Source: Entonaema liquescens (lineage: Eukaryota > Ascomycota > Sordariomycetes > Xylariales > Xylariaceae). From it: a stretch of DNA of 64,000 bases. The stretch lies in contig CADCSX010000002.1 in NCBI GenBank assembly GCA_902805475.1, forward strand, positions 186,001 to 250,000. Reading direction: 5' to 3'. The notes beneath the pieces are model-generated. The model was not told where the DNA came from. It saw only the letters and a program-made list of their open reading frames with translations, and made no database searches. Positions 11,375-21,786 of this stretch are shown here, one piece after another. Made by a program: the position numbers and the translations under genes. Each line of letters begins with the position of its first letter. Position 1 is the stretch's first letter.

Positions 11375-11906
11375 GACTGAATCATATACATGACATCAAA
11401 GAGACCTATACGATTGTCCTCACTAGAGTGCTTCAAAAAGCTCACTGGTATGGAAGGCTTGAGCAAAGTCGTATTACGGCAACTACATGGGATACTATCG
11501 AAAACGATCAACTTGGTGACGTCGTTTGAGAAGAATGTCACTTTTTGGACTCTAACCTCTAGAAAAGCATGGTATATAGTAGACGGTGCAGGGGTGACGA
11601 GACACAGGGACGCGTTGGCATGGCGACACAACCGAATCAGCAGGAAGAGTCATCGGAAAGCTCTTCGACAAGCATGTTCCTGTTGCTTATCATCGCACAG
11701 AATTAACCAGATTACGTTGAAGGATGAAAGCTACCTAAGCGAGAAAAGAAGTGGAAAGCTTACGCGAAGTAAATTCAATCCTAATCATCGCTTCAATAGA
11801 AGACAAGGCTCTAGAAGACATACTTGAAGAGGCCCCTACTATTACCATAGGAATTGGGGACACCCGGGAACAATTCGAGTGTATGGTAGCTCAGCTCCAG
11901 CATTAA
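11375..11906 (+). pseudogene. Decayed copy of the neighbouring GTPase-like gene
   Basis: Several frames carry pieces colinear with the intact gene upstream. SSLECFKKLTGMEGLSKVVL matches TLKLFRKLTGQDNMSRVVLL; another frame continues with TTWDTIENDQLGDVV then a stop, which fits the G4 TKWD region of AIG1-like proteins; the next frame gives RKAWYIVDGAGVTRHRD; a further shift gives VIGKLFDKHVPVAYHRTEL followed by stops. No P-loop part is found upstream. At least two frameshifts and three stops make it non-functional. It is a tandem paralogue fragment, only about 200 nt after the intact gene. The longest frame (11390-11827) by itself is not a real gene. Confidence 0.75.
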
Positions 11907-12261
11907 AGGGCCCAGTTGGTCCGCGCACCGTCTTATGCTGACTCTAGATAGCGATTGCAGATATTACCATTACGGCATCCTATCGGTGTTAAAGTCATAG
12001 TAGAGGACACATCTGGCACTTAGCGAGGCAATAATAAAACGTAATCTTTAACATAATTCTATTACGGCGCGTCTAAATTAGAAAAGAAGAGATATTACCC
12101 AACCCCCAAAAATACACGTGAAAACTTGTAGGTAAAATAAGCCAAGCCCCCGCCCGTATATCCAAAATTCATATCTCATACACAAGTTTTGTCTTTCTTC
12201 CCATTTCTAAGTCATGAAATCATGTAAAAACAAACTCTTTTAGGTCTTAGGTACCCAAGTA
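11907..12261. other. Intergenic
   Basis: 3' flank of pyruvate decarboxylase (minus) and end of the pseudogene. AT-rich with no supported feature. Confidence 0.5.
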
Positions 12262-13995
12262 TTACTCCGTCATAGCATTGCGCCTGGCGCTCGCCTCGGC
12301 CGTCAGCATGAGGCTCTTGGGGGCGTCCTCGCGGGGCATGTAGAGCTCGACGAAGCGCAGGCCCTTGCGCTCGTTGAAGTCCTTATCGGCGAGCAAGTTC
12401 TCGAGCTCGCCACGTGTGCGAACGGCGTAGGACTTAGCGGTATCCTCGGTGCCGCCGAAGACGGCGGGCAGGTCGCGATACCGCCACTCGACGATGTCGT
12501 TGTAGGCCTCGTTCATGCCGTGGATGTACCGCTCGATCGTGTAGCCGTCGTTGCAGATGACGAACAGGATGATGTTCAGCTTGTGCCGGATCATCGTGCT
12601 GATCTCCTGCACCGTCAGCTGCAGGCTGCCGTCGCCCTCGAACAGGATCGTCCGCCGCTCCTTGCCTTCGCCCTCGATGTCCTGCGTCGCGAGCGCCGCG
12701 CCCTGGCACGCGCCCACCGCCCACCCGATGCTTCCCCAGAACGTCTGGTTGAGCGCCGTGACGTTGGCGGGGAAGCGCGTCTCCCACACGCCGAAGTTGG
12801 CGGTGCCGGTCTCCGTGACGACGATGTCGCCTTCCCGCAGGAACCGGTCGATGCGCGACCAGAAGAACTCCTGCTTGATGACGGCGTTTATGTCGGGTGT
12901 CACCGGGGGAGACTCCCACTTGGGTGCGGGCTGGGCCGTGACTTGTGCTGCGTCGAGGCGGTCGACAACCTTGCGCAGGACACCCTTCATCCGCACGCCG
13001 GGGTACTCGGAGTAGCGCACGATACAGTGGTCGCTGTGTAAGTCGATGGAAGTGAGTTGAGAGAGACGGTAGGAGAAGCCTGCGGTGTTGAAATCACTCT
13101 TTAGCGCACCGATGGAGATGACGAGGTCCGATTCCTCAACCATCTCCTTAACGGCGGGTGCGGAAGCAGTTCCCGCATAGACACCGCCGTAGTTGGGATG
13201 CGTTTCGTTGATGGCGCTCTTGCCCATGGGTGTGACGAATACGGGTAGTTTAGTCTTCTCGATAAACTCGTGGACCTCGTCGAGGACGCGGTGACGGATA
13301 GCACAAGCGTCGACGAGAACAACTGGTCGTTCAGCAGCGTGCAGGTACTTGAGCACGACGTCGACGACATAGTCTTCCCGATCCGGGTCGTTAGCAGGTT
13401 CGTTTAGGTCAATTTCGGTTTCGAGGCGTTCGCCTTCAACCTTCTTCTCAACCATATCCGTGGGGAACATGATGTAAACGGGGCGAGAGCGCAGATAGCA
13501 CTCGCGCAGAGTGTGGTCAATCTGTGCGGCGATCTCAGCCGGATCATTGAGCTTGGCGACGGCGCAAGAGATAGATGCGCTCATGTCGGCAAAAGCGTTG
13601 AAATTGCCATTTCCCAGAGTGTGGTGCAGCAGTAGACCGCTGCGCTGAGAAATGGTAGAGGGACATCCGACGATATGAACAATGGGAACGTGCTCGCTGT
13701 AAGCGCCAGCAATACCGTTGACGGCCGAAAGCTCACCCACACCAAAAGTGGTGACAATAGCACCAATACCCTTTACACGGGCGTACCCGTCAGCGGCGTA
13801 GGCGGCGTTCAGCTCATTACAGTTGCCGACCCACTTAAGCCCTGCTTTGGGCAAATAGTCGAGGGCAACAAGGTTGAAGTCACCCGGAAGACCGTGGACG
13901 GATCGGATTCCGATCTGGTAAAGCCTCGTAAAGAGGTACTCCGCCACGTCAACGGGCTTTTTGAGACTATTAGTTCTGATGTCTGTAGCCATCAT
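12262..13995 (-). CDS. Pyruvate decarboxylase
   Basis: Thiamine-diphosphate enzyme converting pyruvate to acetaldehyde and CO2, the first step of ethanol fermentation; cytosolic. A single exon of 577 residues, close to the usual 560-575. Catalytic landmarks are present: aspartate in HGLPGDFN (D39), cofactor glutamate in CNELNAAYAADGYA (E61), the HH pair in LLLHHTLGNG (H124-H125), and the ThDP-binding GDGSLQLTVQE ... CNDGYTIE segment with the final catalytic glutamate. The start may be either of two consecutive ATGs (13995 or 13992). Base composition changes within the gene: the 3' half (12262 to about 13040) is markedly richer in G+C at third positions than the 5' half. Downstream genes are unrelated. 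Confidence 0.97.
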   Translation of the reverse strand: MMATDIRTNSLKKPVDVAEYLFTRLYQIGIRSVHGLPGDFNLVALDYLPKAGLKWVGNCNELNAAYAADGYARVKGIGAIVTTFGVGELSAVNGIAGAYSEHVPIVHIVGCPSTISQRSGLLLHHTLGNGNFNAFADMSASISCAVAKLNDPAEIAAQIDHTLRECYLRSRPVYIMFPTDMVEKKVEGERLETEIDLNEPANDPDREDYVVDVVLKYLHAAERPVVLVDACAIRHRVLDEVHEFIEKTKLPVFVTPMGKSAINETHPNYGGVYAGTASAPAVKEMVEESDLVISIGALKSDFNTAGFSYRLSQLTSIDLHSDHCIVRYSEYPGVRMKGVLRKVVDRLDAAQVTAQPAPKWESPPVTPDINAVIKQEFFWSRIDRFLREGDIVVTETGTANFGVWETRFPANVTALNQTFWGSIGWAVGACQGAALATQDIEGEGKERRTILFEGDGSLQLTVQEISTMIRHKLNIILFVICNDGYTIERYIHGMNEAYNDIVEWRYRDLPAVFGGTEDTAKSYAVRTRGELENLLADKDFNERKGLRFVELYMPREDAPKSLMLTAEASARRNAMTE

Positions 13996-15273
13996 GAAAA
14001 GTTTCCCTTTCTTCCTCTCTGTTTTATGAGTTGGTTAACTAAATGTTTCTTTTTGTTGCTCTTAAAACTGAAGAGGGGTTAGTTTGTAAGTGTCGAAAAA
14101 AAGGGATGAGTAACAATATAATGTATAAGTTGAGGGGTAACTAAGGAGTAGATGTCGATCAGTATGTATAGTGTACGTAGTTCCGAGAAGCTGATTTGAC
14201 AATGACAATGCCTCGGAAGCTCAGTAATAAACACTACACACACACACACTATGAGGTTGATGTGTTGTTAGTTAGGGATGTATGATTAGGGATGTATGAT
14301 TCAGGATGTAGAATAAAGAGAAATGTCACGGATAGCTGCAGGGAATGATCTCAGCTATATATTAAAATATCTCAGCCTCTAACACCCGTTATCGCAATAG
14401 AGGATACGAAGTTGAAAGAAAAAAAGGAGTTGGGCTCGGAATCGTATGGTGGTTGTCCGCATCGCCTGTTCTTGACATATCGGGCCTTGTTTCAGTGGAT
14501 CATGGTGCATCTTCGGCGTCTCGCGATGATCAGGCGATGATGCAATGGATATCGAGTTTTCTGCTTGATTTTCTCGTTGATTTTTTTTTTTTTCGCCCGT
14601 TTGTCGGTCAGGGAATATACATGTGAATGTATTACGGAATGCATACAAACTCCAAGTCTCATCTCGCATTGACTTTCTTCTCAAGACCTTAAGATTACAA
14701 GACGATAACATTGAACTTGATACTTAATTCAATTATTATTAACCAACCTCACTCAGCTCACTTGTACGGCCCATACCTATGGTACTAGTAAGAGTATCCA
14801 TATCTCTAATAATAAACCAATCGGCCGAACCCGGTTTGCTTCGACAGAGCCCCGGCTAGCCTGGACGCCGGGTCTGGAACGGCCCAGTAGCATTTTGCTG
14901 CGCATCATAACTTGTCGATCTTTTGATAATGATAATGATAAGCAAAAACGGTGAACTCCAGCTGGATAATTCCGACGCGATTCAATTTTGAAGAGGGAAA
15001 AAGAACAAGATAAAAAAAAAAGTGTTGATATACATGTTTTGAGCAGTGAAGCTGTTCCCATCTTTCAATTCGAAAATGCGATATTCGCTTTCATCAGTCA
15101 TCCCTTCTATCGTAACATATTGTACAATGATAATACAAAAAGTTGAGTAAAATTCCTCGCAGATGAGCTTCAATGGCCTTAGTAATCAATCCTTGTTTAA
15201 GCCTCGGCCAAGGGAAGAAGACATCGCGAATTAACAATTGTAAAGCAAGTTTCCCCAGACGAGAATCTTAAAC
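13996..15273. other. Promoter region of pyruvate decarboxylase and 3' flank of ERV1
   Basis: Gene-free. Contains a short (AC)n tract (14236-14249), a tandem GGGATGTATGATT repeat (about 14274-14300) and an A/T-rich block. Probably holds the PDC promoter, but no specific element can be named with confidence. Confidence 0.5.
14236..14249. repeat. (AC)n microsatellite
   Basis: Seven AC units about 240 nt upstream of the pyruvate decarboxylase start. Confidence 0.7.
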
Positions 15274-15928
15274 TTAGTCGCATCGTCCATCTTTCCAGCC
15301 GGTTCGCCATCTCTCTTCCCACTTGGAGCAGTCGAATTTATCCTTGCCAAGCTTGACATTGACAGCATTATGCGCTTCGCACAACCACTTCCCGAACTCG
15401 TCGCGGCTGCCGACTTGAACATGGTCTTTCTCCATGTAGCGCTGGAAATCCTCGGCGCATACCCAGCACGGGTAGAGTCTTGAGAAGACGCCCATGAACG
15501 TCCGGAGGTCGGACTGCTGAGCGGCGCTTGGCGTCTTGGGATACGTCGCGGCGATGGAATGCAGTAGCGTCCACGTGCTTCGGCCCAGCGTCTCTACGTC
15601 GGCTGGACAATCATCCGGAGTAGGATGCGGCGACGAAAACGTAGAAGCTGCCGCCGCACCAGCTCCAGCACCGACGGCAGCACCTGCAGCAGCACCACCA
15701 CCCCCACTGGACTTGAGAGAAGATTTAGTCATCTGTGCCCACGTAGAGAAATCCCTCTTCGAAGTGCATGATCGACAACTGAGAAAATGAACTCATGTTA
15801 GTGGGTGGCGGAATAACGCGGTCATCGGCTTATACGGATAGTTACACTACTTACGGCTTGCCATCTTTTCCTATGACTACTCCCTTGGGTAGCTCACTGG
15901 GCTGCGGCTCTTTCGTGTCGACAGCCAT
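15274..15928 (-). CDS. ERV1: FAD-linked sulfhydryl oxidase Erv1/ALR
   Basis: Mitochondrial intermembrane-space oxidase that re-oxidises Mia40 and passes electrons to cytochrome c or oxygen. Exons 15855-15928 and 15274-15778 (76-nt intron, donor GTAAGT, acceptor TCAG) give 192 residues. Exon 1 supplies MAVDTKEPQPSELPKGVVIG and the splice completes KDGKPCRSC, the N-terminal shuttle cysteine pair (C26, C29) that is diagnostic of Erv1. The Erv/ALR domain follows: DVETLGRSTWTLLHS (FAD contact), YPCWVC with the active-site pair C129/C132, CEAHNAVN flavin motif, and the structural cysteines near 158 and 175. An Ala/Gly-rich low-complexity linker (about 50-70) separates the shuttle arm from the domain. 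It is transcribed divergently from the heme-synthesis gene at 16363, sharing a 434-nt spacer. Confidence 0.95.
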
Positions 15929-16362
15929 TCTATTACTATGACCGGTCTAGAATAAGCGCAAAACAGAAAACACCGGCGCCAAAGCTCACGACAATTTGCG
16001 ACAATATCGAAAGGTGTTGGCAGGAAAAATAGATTAAGCTGGCGCGGATTTGTCAACAGCTCGGCGGAAAGCGAGTCCCGGTAACGGCCGGTGACGCCAC
16101 TAACTAAACACGGCCCGAAGAGAAAGATCCACCTTACCTAATCCATTTGAAAGGTACGAAGTTACATCTCCGTACTTCCGCTCCAAGCTTTTTTATTTGA
16201 TGAAAACCTTTTATCGATAAAAGCTTGGAAGTCTTGAGCAAGTCTTGGCATTTGAGGTTCTAATTGCTAGGATAGGTCCATCTCATAAACTCGGATGGTA
16301 AAAACATCAATTGATGCTTTTCTACTCATCGTTACCTAGGTTGCCTAGACTGCCCAGCTTTC
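15929..16362. promoter_or_regulatory. Shared divergent promoter of ERV1 and HEM4
   Basis: A 434-nt spacer between start codons of the oxidase (minus) and the uroporphyrinogen-III synthase (plus). It holds an imperfect inverted repeat with arms at 16182-16196 and 16217-16229 (TCCAAGCTTTTTTAT against ATAAAAGCTTGGA) centred on a short AT-rich loop. That it serves both genes is inferred from geometry only. Confidence 0.6.
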
Positions 16363-17353
16363 ATGGCTTCGGATTCGGCCTCGAACTCGGATAAAGTCCC
16401 TGTTCTACTCCTCAAGACGAAGTCGTCACCGACTGATGCGTACGAAGAGATCTTCTCTATCACGAGTGATGGCTCCCCTTCTTTCGAACCTATCTTCGTT
16501 CCTGTTCTTCAGCACAGGTTTGAAGATGAAGGTATGCAGCGATTCGAAAAATTGCTGCGGGAGAGGAGAATAGACCGTAGCGCCGATAGCGCTTACGGTG
16601 GTCTCATCTTTACCTCACAGAGAGCTGTTGAGGCATTCGCCAAGTTAGTTGGCGAGGGCAAAGGTCCGAGGCCCCTCACGCGTTCAGTGGGCGTTCTAGT
16701 CTCTGACTCGCACGAATTGAATAGGTGATCAGACTTGGCCGCACCTCCAAGACATACCAGTCTATAGCGTGGGCCCTGCTACGACCCGAGCGCTTAAGGC
16801 CATTCCCCAGACACCCCCGCTCCGAATCTTTGGTGAGCATACTGGGAATGGTGATGCACTCGCACGGTTCATACTGGACCACTACGGCGAATGGTACAAA
16901 GATCGACCCACCAAACCTCCGTTGCTCTTCCTGGTAGGGGAACAGAGACGAGACATTATACCAAAGACGCTAATGGACGAAATTTTGCCGGATGGTCGAC
17001 GGATCAAAGTAACAGAGATAGTGTTGTATGGTACTGGTGTTATGGAATCCTTTTCTAGCGATTTTGCAGGCGTGTTACAGAGGACATCAAGCCGGCCGGA
17101 ACGATGGGTGGTGGTGTTCTCGCCAACGGGCTGCGACAGCATGCTAAGGGGATTAGGTTTACTTGATCAGGAAACAGGTAAGAACATTGAGCAGGCGGAC
17201 GAGTTGAAACCGCCAACGTCGATCGCAACCATTGGGCCAACGACAGCGAATCATCTTAAGACGTTCGCTTGTGAGCCTAAAGTATGTGCTAAGGAACCAA
17301 CTCCCGAAGGAGTACGACAGGGCATACTAGACATTATGGCAAAGAGTATATAG
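16363..17353 (+). CDS. HEM4: Uroporphyrinogen-III synthase
   Basis: Closes and isomerises hydroxymethylbilane to uroporphyrinogen III, the fourth step of heme synthesis in the cytosol. Exons 16363-16663 and 16725-17353 give 309 residues. The acceptor (AATAG before 16725) and branch CTGAC are good, but the only frame-compatible donor is the weak GTCCGA at 16664; the stronger GTTAGT at 16644 would break the frame. The join yields GEGKGDQTWPHLQDIPVYSVGPATTRAL, matching the family hinge (YSVGPATTRAL). Other landmarks: LIFTSQRAVEAF, LLFLVGEQRRD, the VVVFSPTGC strand and ATIGPTTANHL at the C-terminal domain, all typical of the two-domain HemD fold. There is no obvious targeting signal. Confidence 0.92.
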
Positions 17354-18556
17354 GTTAGGTAATCTAAGGTAGGCGATGGGGTCTAGGTCTAGAACCATGA
17401 ACTTGGATCTGGATATGTGCATATAGTAAGCCCGAATACTTGCATTTCAGTAGTAGGACATAATGATATATACGGCGTTGTCCTTGGCATGTTGTGCGTC
17501 CTTACGAATCCGGGGATCTAGCATCTGGCGTTTTCGTGCGACAATTGGCGTGTAGGTATAAACAGACTGACAAGTATAACAATCGCATTGACTAAGACGA
17601 GAGTATAAAGTGGTTATATAAACCGTAGTAGCTTAAAGAATAGGTAGTTGGTTGTGCGCGATAAGTGTGAACACAGATACACACATACTAGATAGACTGT
17701 AACAAATCCAGGCTTCAGCGGGGAACTTATCGAATTCATCGAATAGTAAGTCTTAAAAGCAACAGAATTTAAGTTCCAAGATTGTAAGTGGTACGAGTTT
17801 AATAATAGTTTGACCAGTATTCGCAAGTACGCATTCGCAAGTATATTCCTTACCTAGGTAGGTACCGTATTACCTAAAGTACCTATAAATGTATCATAGT
17901 TGTAGTTGTTTTACGTGTATTTATTACTCAGACTTTTCCCAGCTTTGCTTACCTTTTTCTTTCTACAATTACCCATTTGCCTAACTATTTACCTATCTAC
18001 CTACGGATTTTATTCATTTATCAATTATTAGACTCTAGCAGTTTGGTATCCTCGTTATTACCGTACCCTGATAACATAACTGTAATTTCCAGCTCAGCCA
18101 ATACCACGTAACGCTTGCAGACACACACACCCCCCTCCCCTTCCTCCCCTCCACTATAGGCAGCTAAAAAAACAGAGGCGTTCTAAAACAAATAAAATAA
18201 ATCCGCCCACCAACGGCCAACGGCTATCGTCACGCTACGTCACATTCATGATTACGCCGATATACTGTATTAATCCTACCTTGCGTAAGGAAGAGGTGGG
18301 CAAGTTAATTCGGAGTAATCGACCTAAGACAAAACGAGAAGAAGCTCTACTATAATCCACTTCCCCAACTTTTTAGCTGCTTAGCTGTGAAGCTGTGAAG
18401 CTGTGAAGCTGTGAAGCTGTGAAGCTGTGAAGCTGTGAAGCTATCAAGTTGTTTAGCTGTTTAAGCTGGCTATCGGATACTAGATTGGAAACTAGATCGG
18501 CACACGATCACGCAACGCCATTCCCCCCACGAGATCTAAATTCTCAACTGCCGACC
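17354..18556. other. Intergenic with tandem repeat
   Basis: AT-rich 3' flank of HEM4 and upstream region of the TLDc gene. Contains a TACCTAGGTAGGTACC motif (17851-17866) and a minisatellite close to the TLDc start. No ORF supported. Confidence 0.5.
18383..18438. repeat. Minisatellite, 8-nt unit AGCTGTGA x7
   Basis: Seven head-to-tail copies ending 118 nt upstream of the TLDc start codon. It probably lies in the promoter or 5' untranslated region. Each unit contains the palindrome AGCT. Confidence 0.85.
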
Positions 18557-19775
18557 ATGAGCTTCGACCGGCAAGATACCAACCTAATAGACCTCTCGCC
18601 GCCCTCCTCCGGCAAATCCACCCCCGTATCCCGCCGTTCTCAGTCCCACACCAACTCGTATACGTACCCGCAGTCCCAACCTCAATCTCCTCCGTCCCAA
18701 GGCTCCTCCTCTGGAGGCTACGGCATCGGGTCTGCCGTCCGTGGCCTCTGGCGACGCTTATCCTCTCTCGAGTCGCCTTCCTCTCCTCCCCCATCGACTC
18801 TCACACCGCCGCCTTCCCATGCGCAGCTATACAATGCCAATTCAGAACCCGTAGGCATGGGGGATGGTATAACGGGACCATTTATCCCGCCGACGCGTCG
18901 GACGCCGTCGCCTCTACGGGGGCTACCTTCGCTCGAGCCCTTAACGTTGCGCGGCTATCGCGCTGACACAAGGACCGATGAGAAGTTGCTGGCGCGTGGC
19001 CTGGCGGAGGAGATCAGGACTTTCTTGCCCGAGCGATTGAAGATTATCGAGGACTGGAAGTTGATATATAGCTTATACCAGGATGGCAGCTCGCTATCTA
19101 CGCTGTATAAGCGGTGTGAGGAGTACCGCGGACGGAGAGTTGGATTCGTGCTTGTTATACGGGATGGGAAAGAAGGGGTGAGTATTTCTCTGCCTATACG
19201 CCCGAATATCCACTTAATATCCTGATTACGTGTCGGAAGGATGTGTCTTAAAAGATCAAGCAGCTTACTTACACATATAACAGACCTTCGGCGCATACCT
19301 AACAGAAGCACCGCACCCAGCACCATCCTACTTCGGCACAGGGGAATGCTTCCTCTGGCGCGCAAGCCTGCACGCGCCTCTTCCCCCGCCGCCCTCCGCC
19401 GACACCTCCAACGTGAACTTCCGCACGACGACAATCGCCTCGCCCACCAACACCAATTCCTCCTCCTCCCTTCCTCGTGACGACCGGCAGCCCGCGAGCC
19501 AACTTGCCCCGGCGCCGACGGTGAAACCCGTCTCGACGCAGAGCATCCGGTTCCAGAACTTCGCGTATACGGGCGCCAACGACTACTGCATCTTCTGCGA
19601 GACGGGGTTCCTGTCCGTCGGCGGCGGCCAGGGCGGCACCTACGGCCTCTGGCTCGACAATGGGCTGACCCGCGGACACAGCGCGCCGTGCGATACGTTC
19701 CTCAACCAGCCGCTGAGCGACGAGGGGGAGAAGTTCGACGTGTTTGGCGTGGAGATGTGGGTTGTGGGGGGTTGA
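18557..19775 (+). CDS. OXR1: TLDc-domain protein, oxidation-resistance (Oxr1) type
   Basis: Exons 18557-19177 and 19284-19775 (106-nt intron, donor GTGAGT, acceptor ACAG, phase 0) give 370 residues. The frame extends upstream to a TTG only, so ATG 18557 (MSFDRQDTNLIDLSPP) is taken as the start. The first 150 residues are Ser/Pro-rich and disordered. The TLDc domain follows: LIYSLYQDGSSLSTLYKRCE, then TFGAYLTEAP, FGTGECFLWR, FAYTGANDYCIFCE and the C-terminal GGTYGLWLDNGLTRGHSAPC with FDVFGVEMWVVG, as in Oxr1/TLDc proteins. The family protects against oxidative stress and in yeast and animals binds the V-ATPase and promotes its disassembly. A low-complexity insert rich in Ser, Thr and Pro splits the domain after FLWR. 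Confidence 0.93.
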
Positions 19776-21786
19776 TGGCCTTGCTATGGGGTCGTGTGTG
19801 GTATTGTAGTCTCTTTGACTCGGGTGCTCGAAACGAAAGCGGGATGGGGATGTGAGGTGTTGTTATAATTACGGCGAATGTTTATACGAGCAGCAGAGCA
19901 AGGGGGTGTGGTGTGGTTTGGTGCGGTGCGGTGCGGTGCAATATGGGTTTAGTATACTCCAGTCGAGCCGATTTCAGCAAGGATGGCAAAGGGGGCCTGG
20001 AAATACCTAGCAGATAAATATCGAGATCATGACTGGAGCAATAAGGCGTTCCGGTTCTAAATGGGGAAAGCAAGCAAGCAAGCAAGAAAGCCTTGCTAAT
20101 ATTTCATCGAAGGTTGGGAAATTAAATATATTCAATTAATTCTGCTCACTTGCTTTGACTTGGATGGATAATGGGGGTTGTGAGATATATTGTTCTGATC
20201 CCAATGATTTTCGTAGTTGGAGGAGGTAAGGAATGATAGATAAGCAAGAGCTTTCGCTGAGTGGTTCAGGAGAACTAGTACACATACAGATATGATATAG
20301 GGTATATAGAGCAACGATGGTCCCGTAGACATGGGTAGTGAACAGATTAAGGGGTAGTAGAGAAAGGGATCGAGGGTGTAGCTGTTCGATATACGATCTA
20401 CGGTCATGTACTAAAACCAGATGAAATGCTTCACTTTAGTATAAAGTAGAGGGATGCAGGCGGAAAGCGTAGTCGAAGTAAATAAACATATAACTCCAAG
20501 GTAAATCTAACCATACCTTTTAGCTTCCCTCAGCTGTCTATGCTCTACCGCGAATACCGTCGTGCGAGTATACTACTAACTTTCGTCTTTTAGACTTAAC
20601 CAGTTAGGTATCAACAGACCACACCCACATGATATAGCAATTGTAATCAAATCAACGATTCACCTTGAATCCTCAAACCCACCTACTCAACCCGAAACCC
20701 TTAGTTGGGATATCTACCTACCTTAGCAAGCTATGTTTCAAACCCTACTTGATATAACAACCCGTAGCCAACCTAGAATAAGAGAGCTAAGAGGAACAAT
20801 GGCAAGCCATCAACTAACTACCTATCTACTCTTTTATACACCTAATTCCACTCTTACTCTACGTTCTCCCAGTCTAAAACCAAGCTTCCTATCAAAACAA
20901 TAAAGACACCTAGCTTCATCGAAGTCTATTTACTCACTCTCGCACCACACTTGGTATAGTATGAATCCATCACAGCTTTGATGCCGAAGATGTAAGCCTG
21001 CCCCAACTAGCGCTTTCAAAGAATTCAACTCGTGTTTATACAAGGGGTACCTAATGGTTAAATACATACTAAGCTTGGAAAAAGTATAATTAATGAGTTT
21101 TACACCTAGTGAATGTAACATGTTGGAGGAAGTGGTCACGTCACGTAAGATTTAAGTTGCAGAAACTTTGCCGTGTCGTTCCTAGTTTCTACTCATGAAT
21201 TTCTGTATCACATAGTTACTGATTATAGAAATACCTAGTTGACCTGCATATCTCATTTATCTGCCTATGCTTAGTGTTGAATTACTTATCTGGAATTATT
21301 CCGAAGTAACCTTACATTAATCACGGCGGAGCCTCAACATCACTCGCATGTATTCGGCGAGTTTATAAACAACGCAACATACAATCACCAAACAAATAAG
21401 CCATAGGCTACAAAGTACCGGAAAAAGTCTGTGTTTACTACCAGCAAGCGTAAAGAAAAGAAATTGGAGAGAAGACAAGATATATCCTTATCCATCTAAC
21501 CTCTCCAGCCATGCCAGATCTCGTGGCACAAGATCCCCCACCTTCCCTTCACCAGTTATATCTCAGGACAAACTCCTCCTTCACATGGTCCTTCAACGAG
21601 GCTATCGCCGTATAGTCGCTCCCCCAAGGCCGCTACAGCCTTCTATGCATAACCAAAAACTGCCCCTCAACCACGATGCCTTTTGCTTGCATCTGCCATC
21701 GGGCCGTGACGGTCCCGAAGCTTAATGTTCTGCATAAGCTGCGTAATGCTCTCCCGAACCCTGAGTTTGCTTAAGAAACCGCCGTT
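19776..21786. other. Convergent intergenic region
   Basis: Between the 3' ends of the TLDc gene (plus) and the MAP kinase (minus). A GCGGTGCGGTGCGGTGC repeat at about 19920-19939 and an AAGC repeat near 20069-20084 are visible. No coding region supported; short ORFs are AT-rich and unlinked. Confidence 0.5.

Noticed and set aside
11390..11827. 145-codon ORF as a gene
   Set aside because: Only a short segment matches the neighbouring GTPase-like protein; the remainder is out-of-frame pseudogene sequence.
12520..13041. 173-codon antisense ORF in pyruvate decarboxylase
   Set aside because: Starts at GTG or ATG by chance in a GC-rich gene and codes no known domain; composition explains it.
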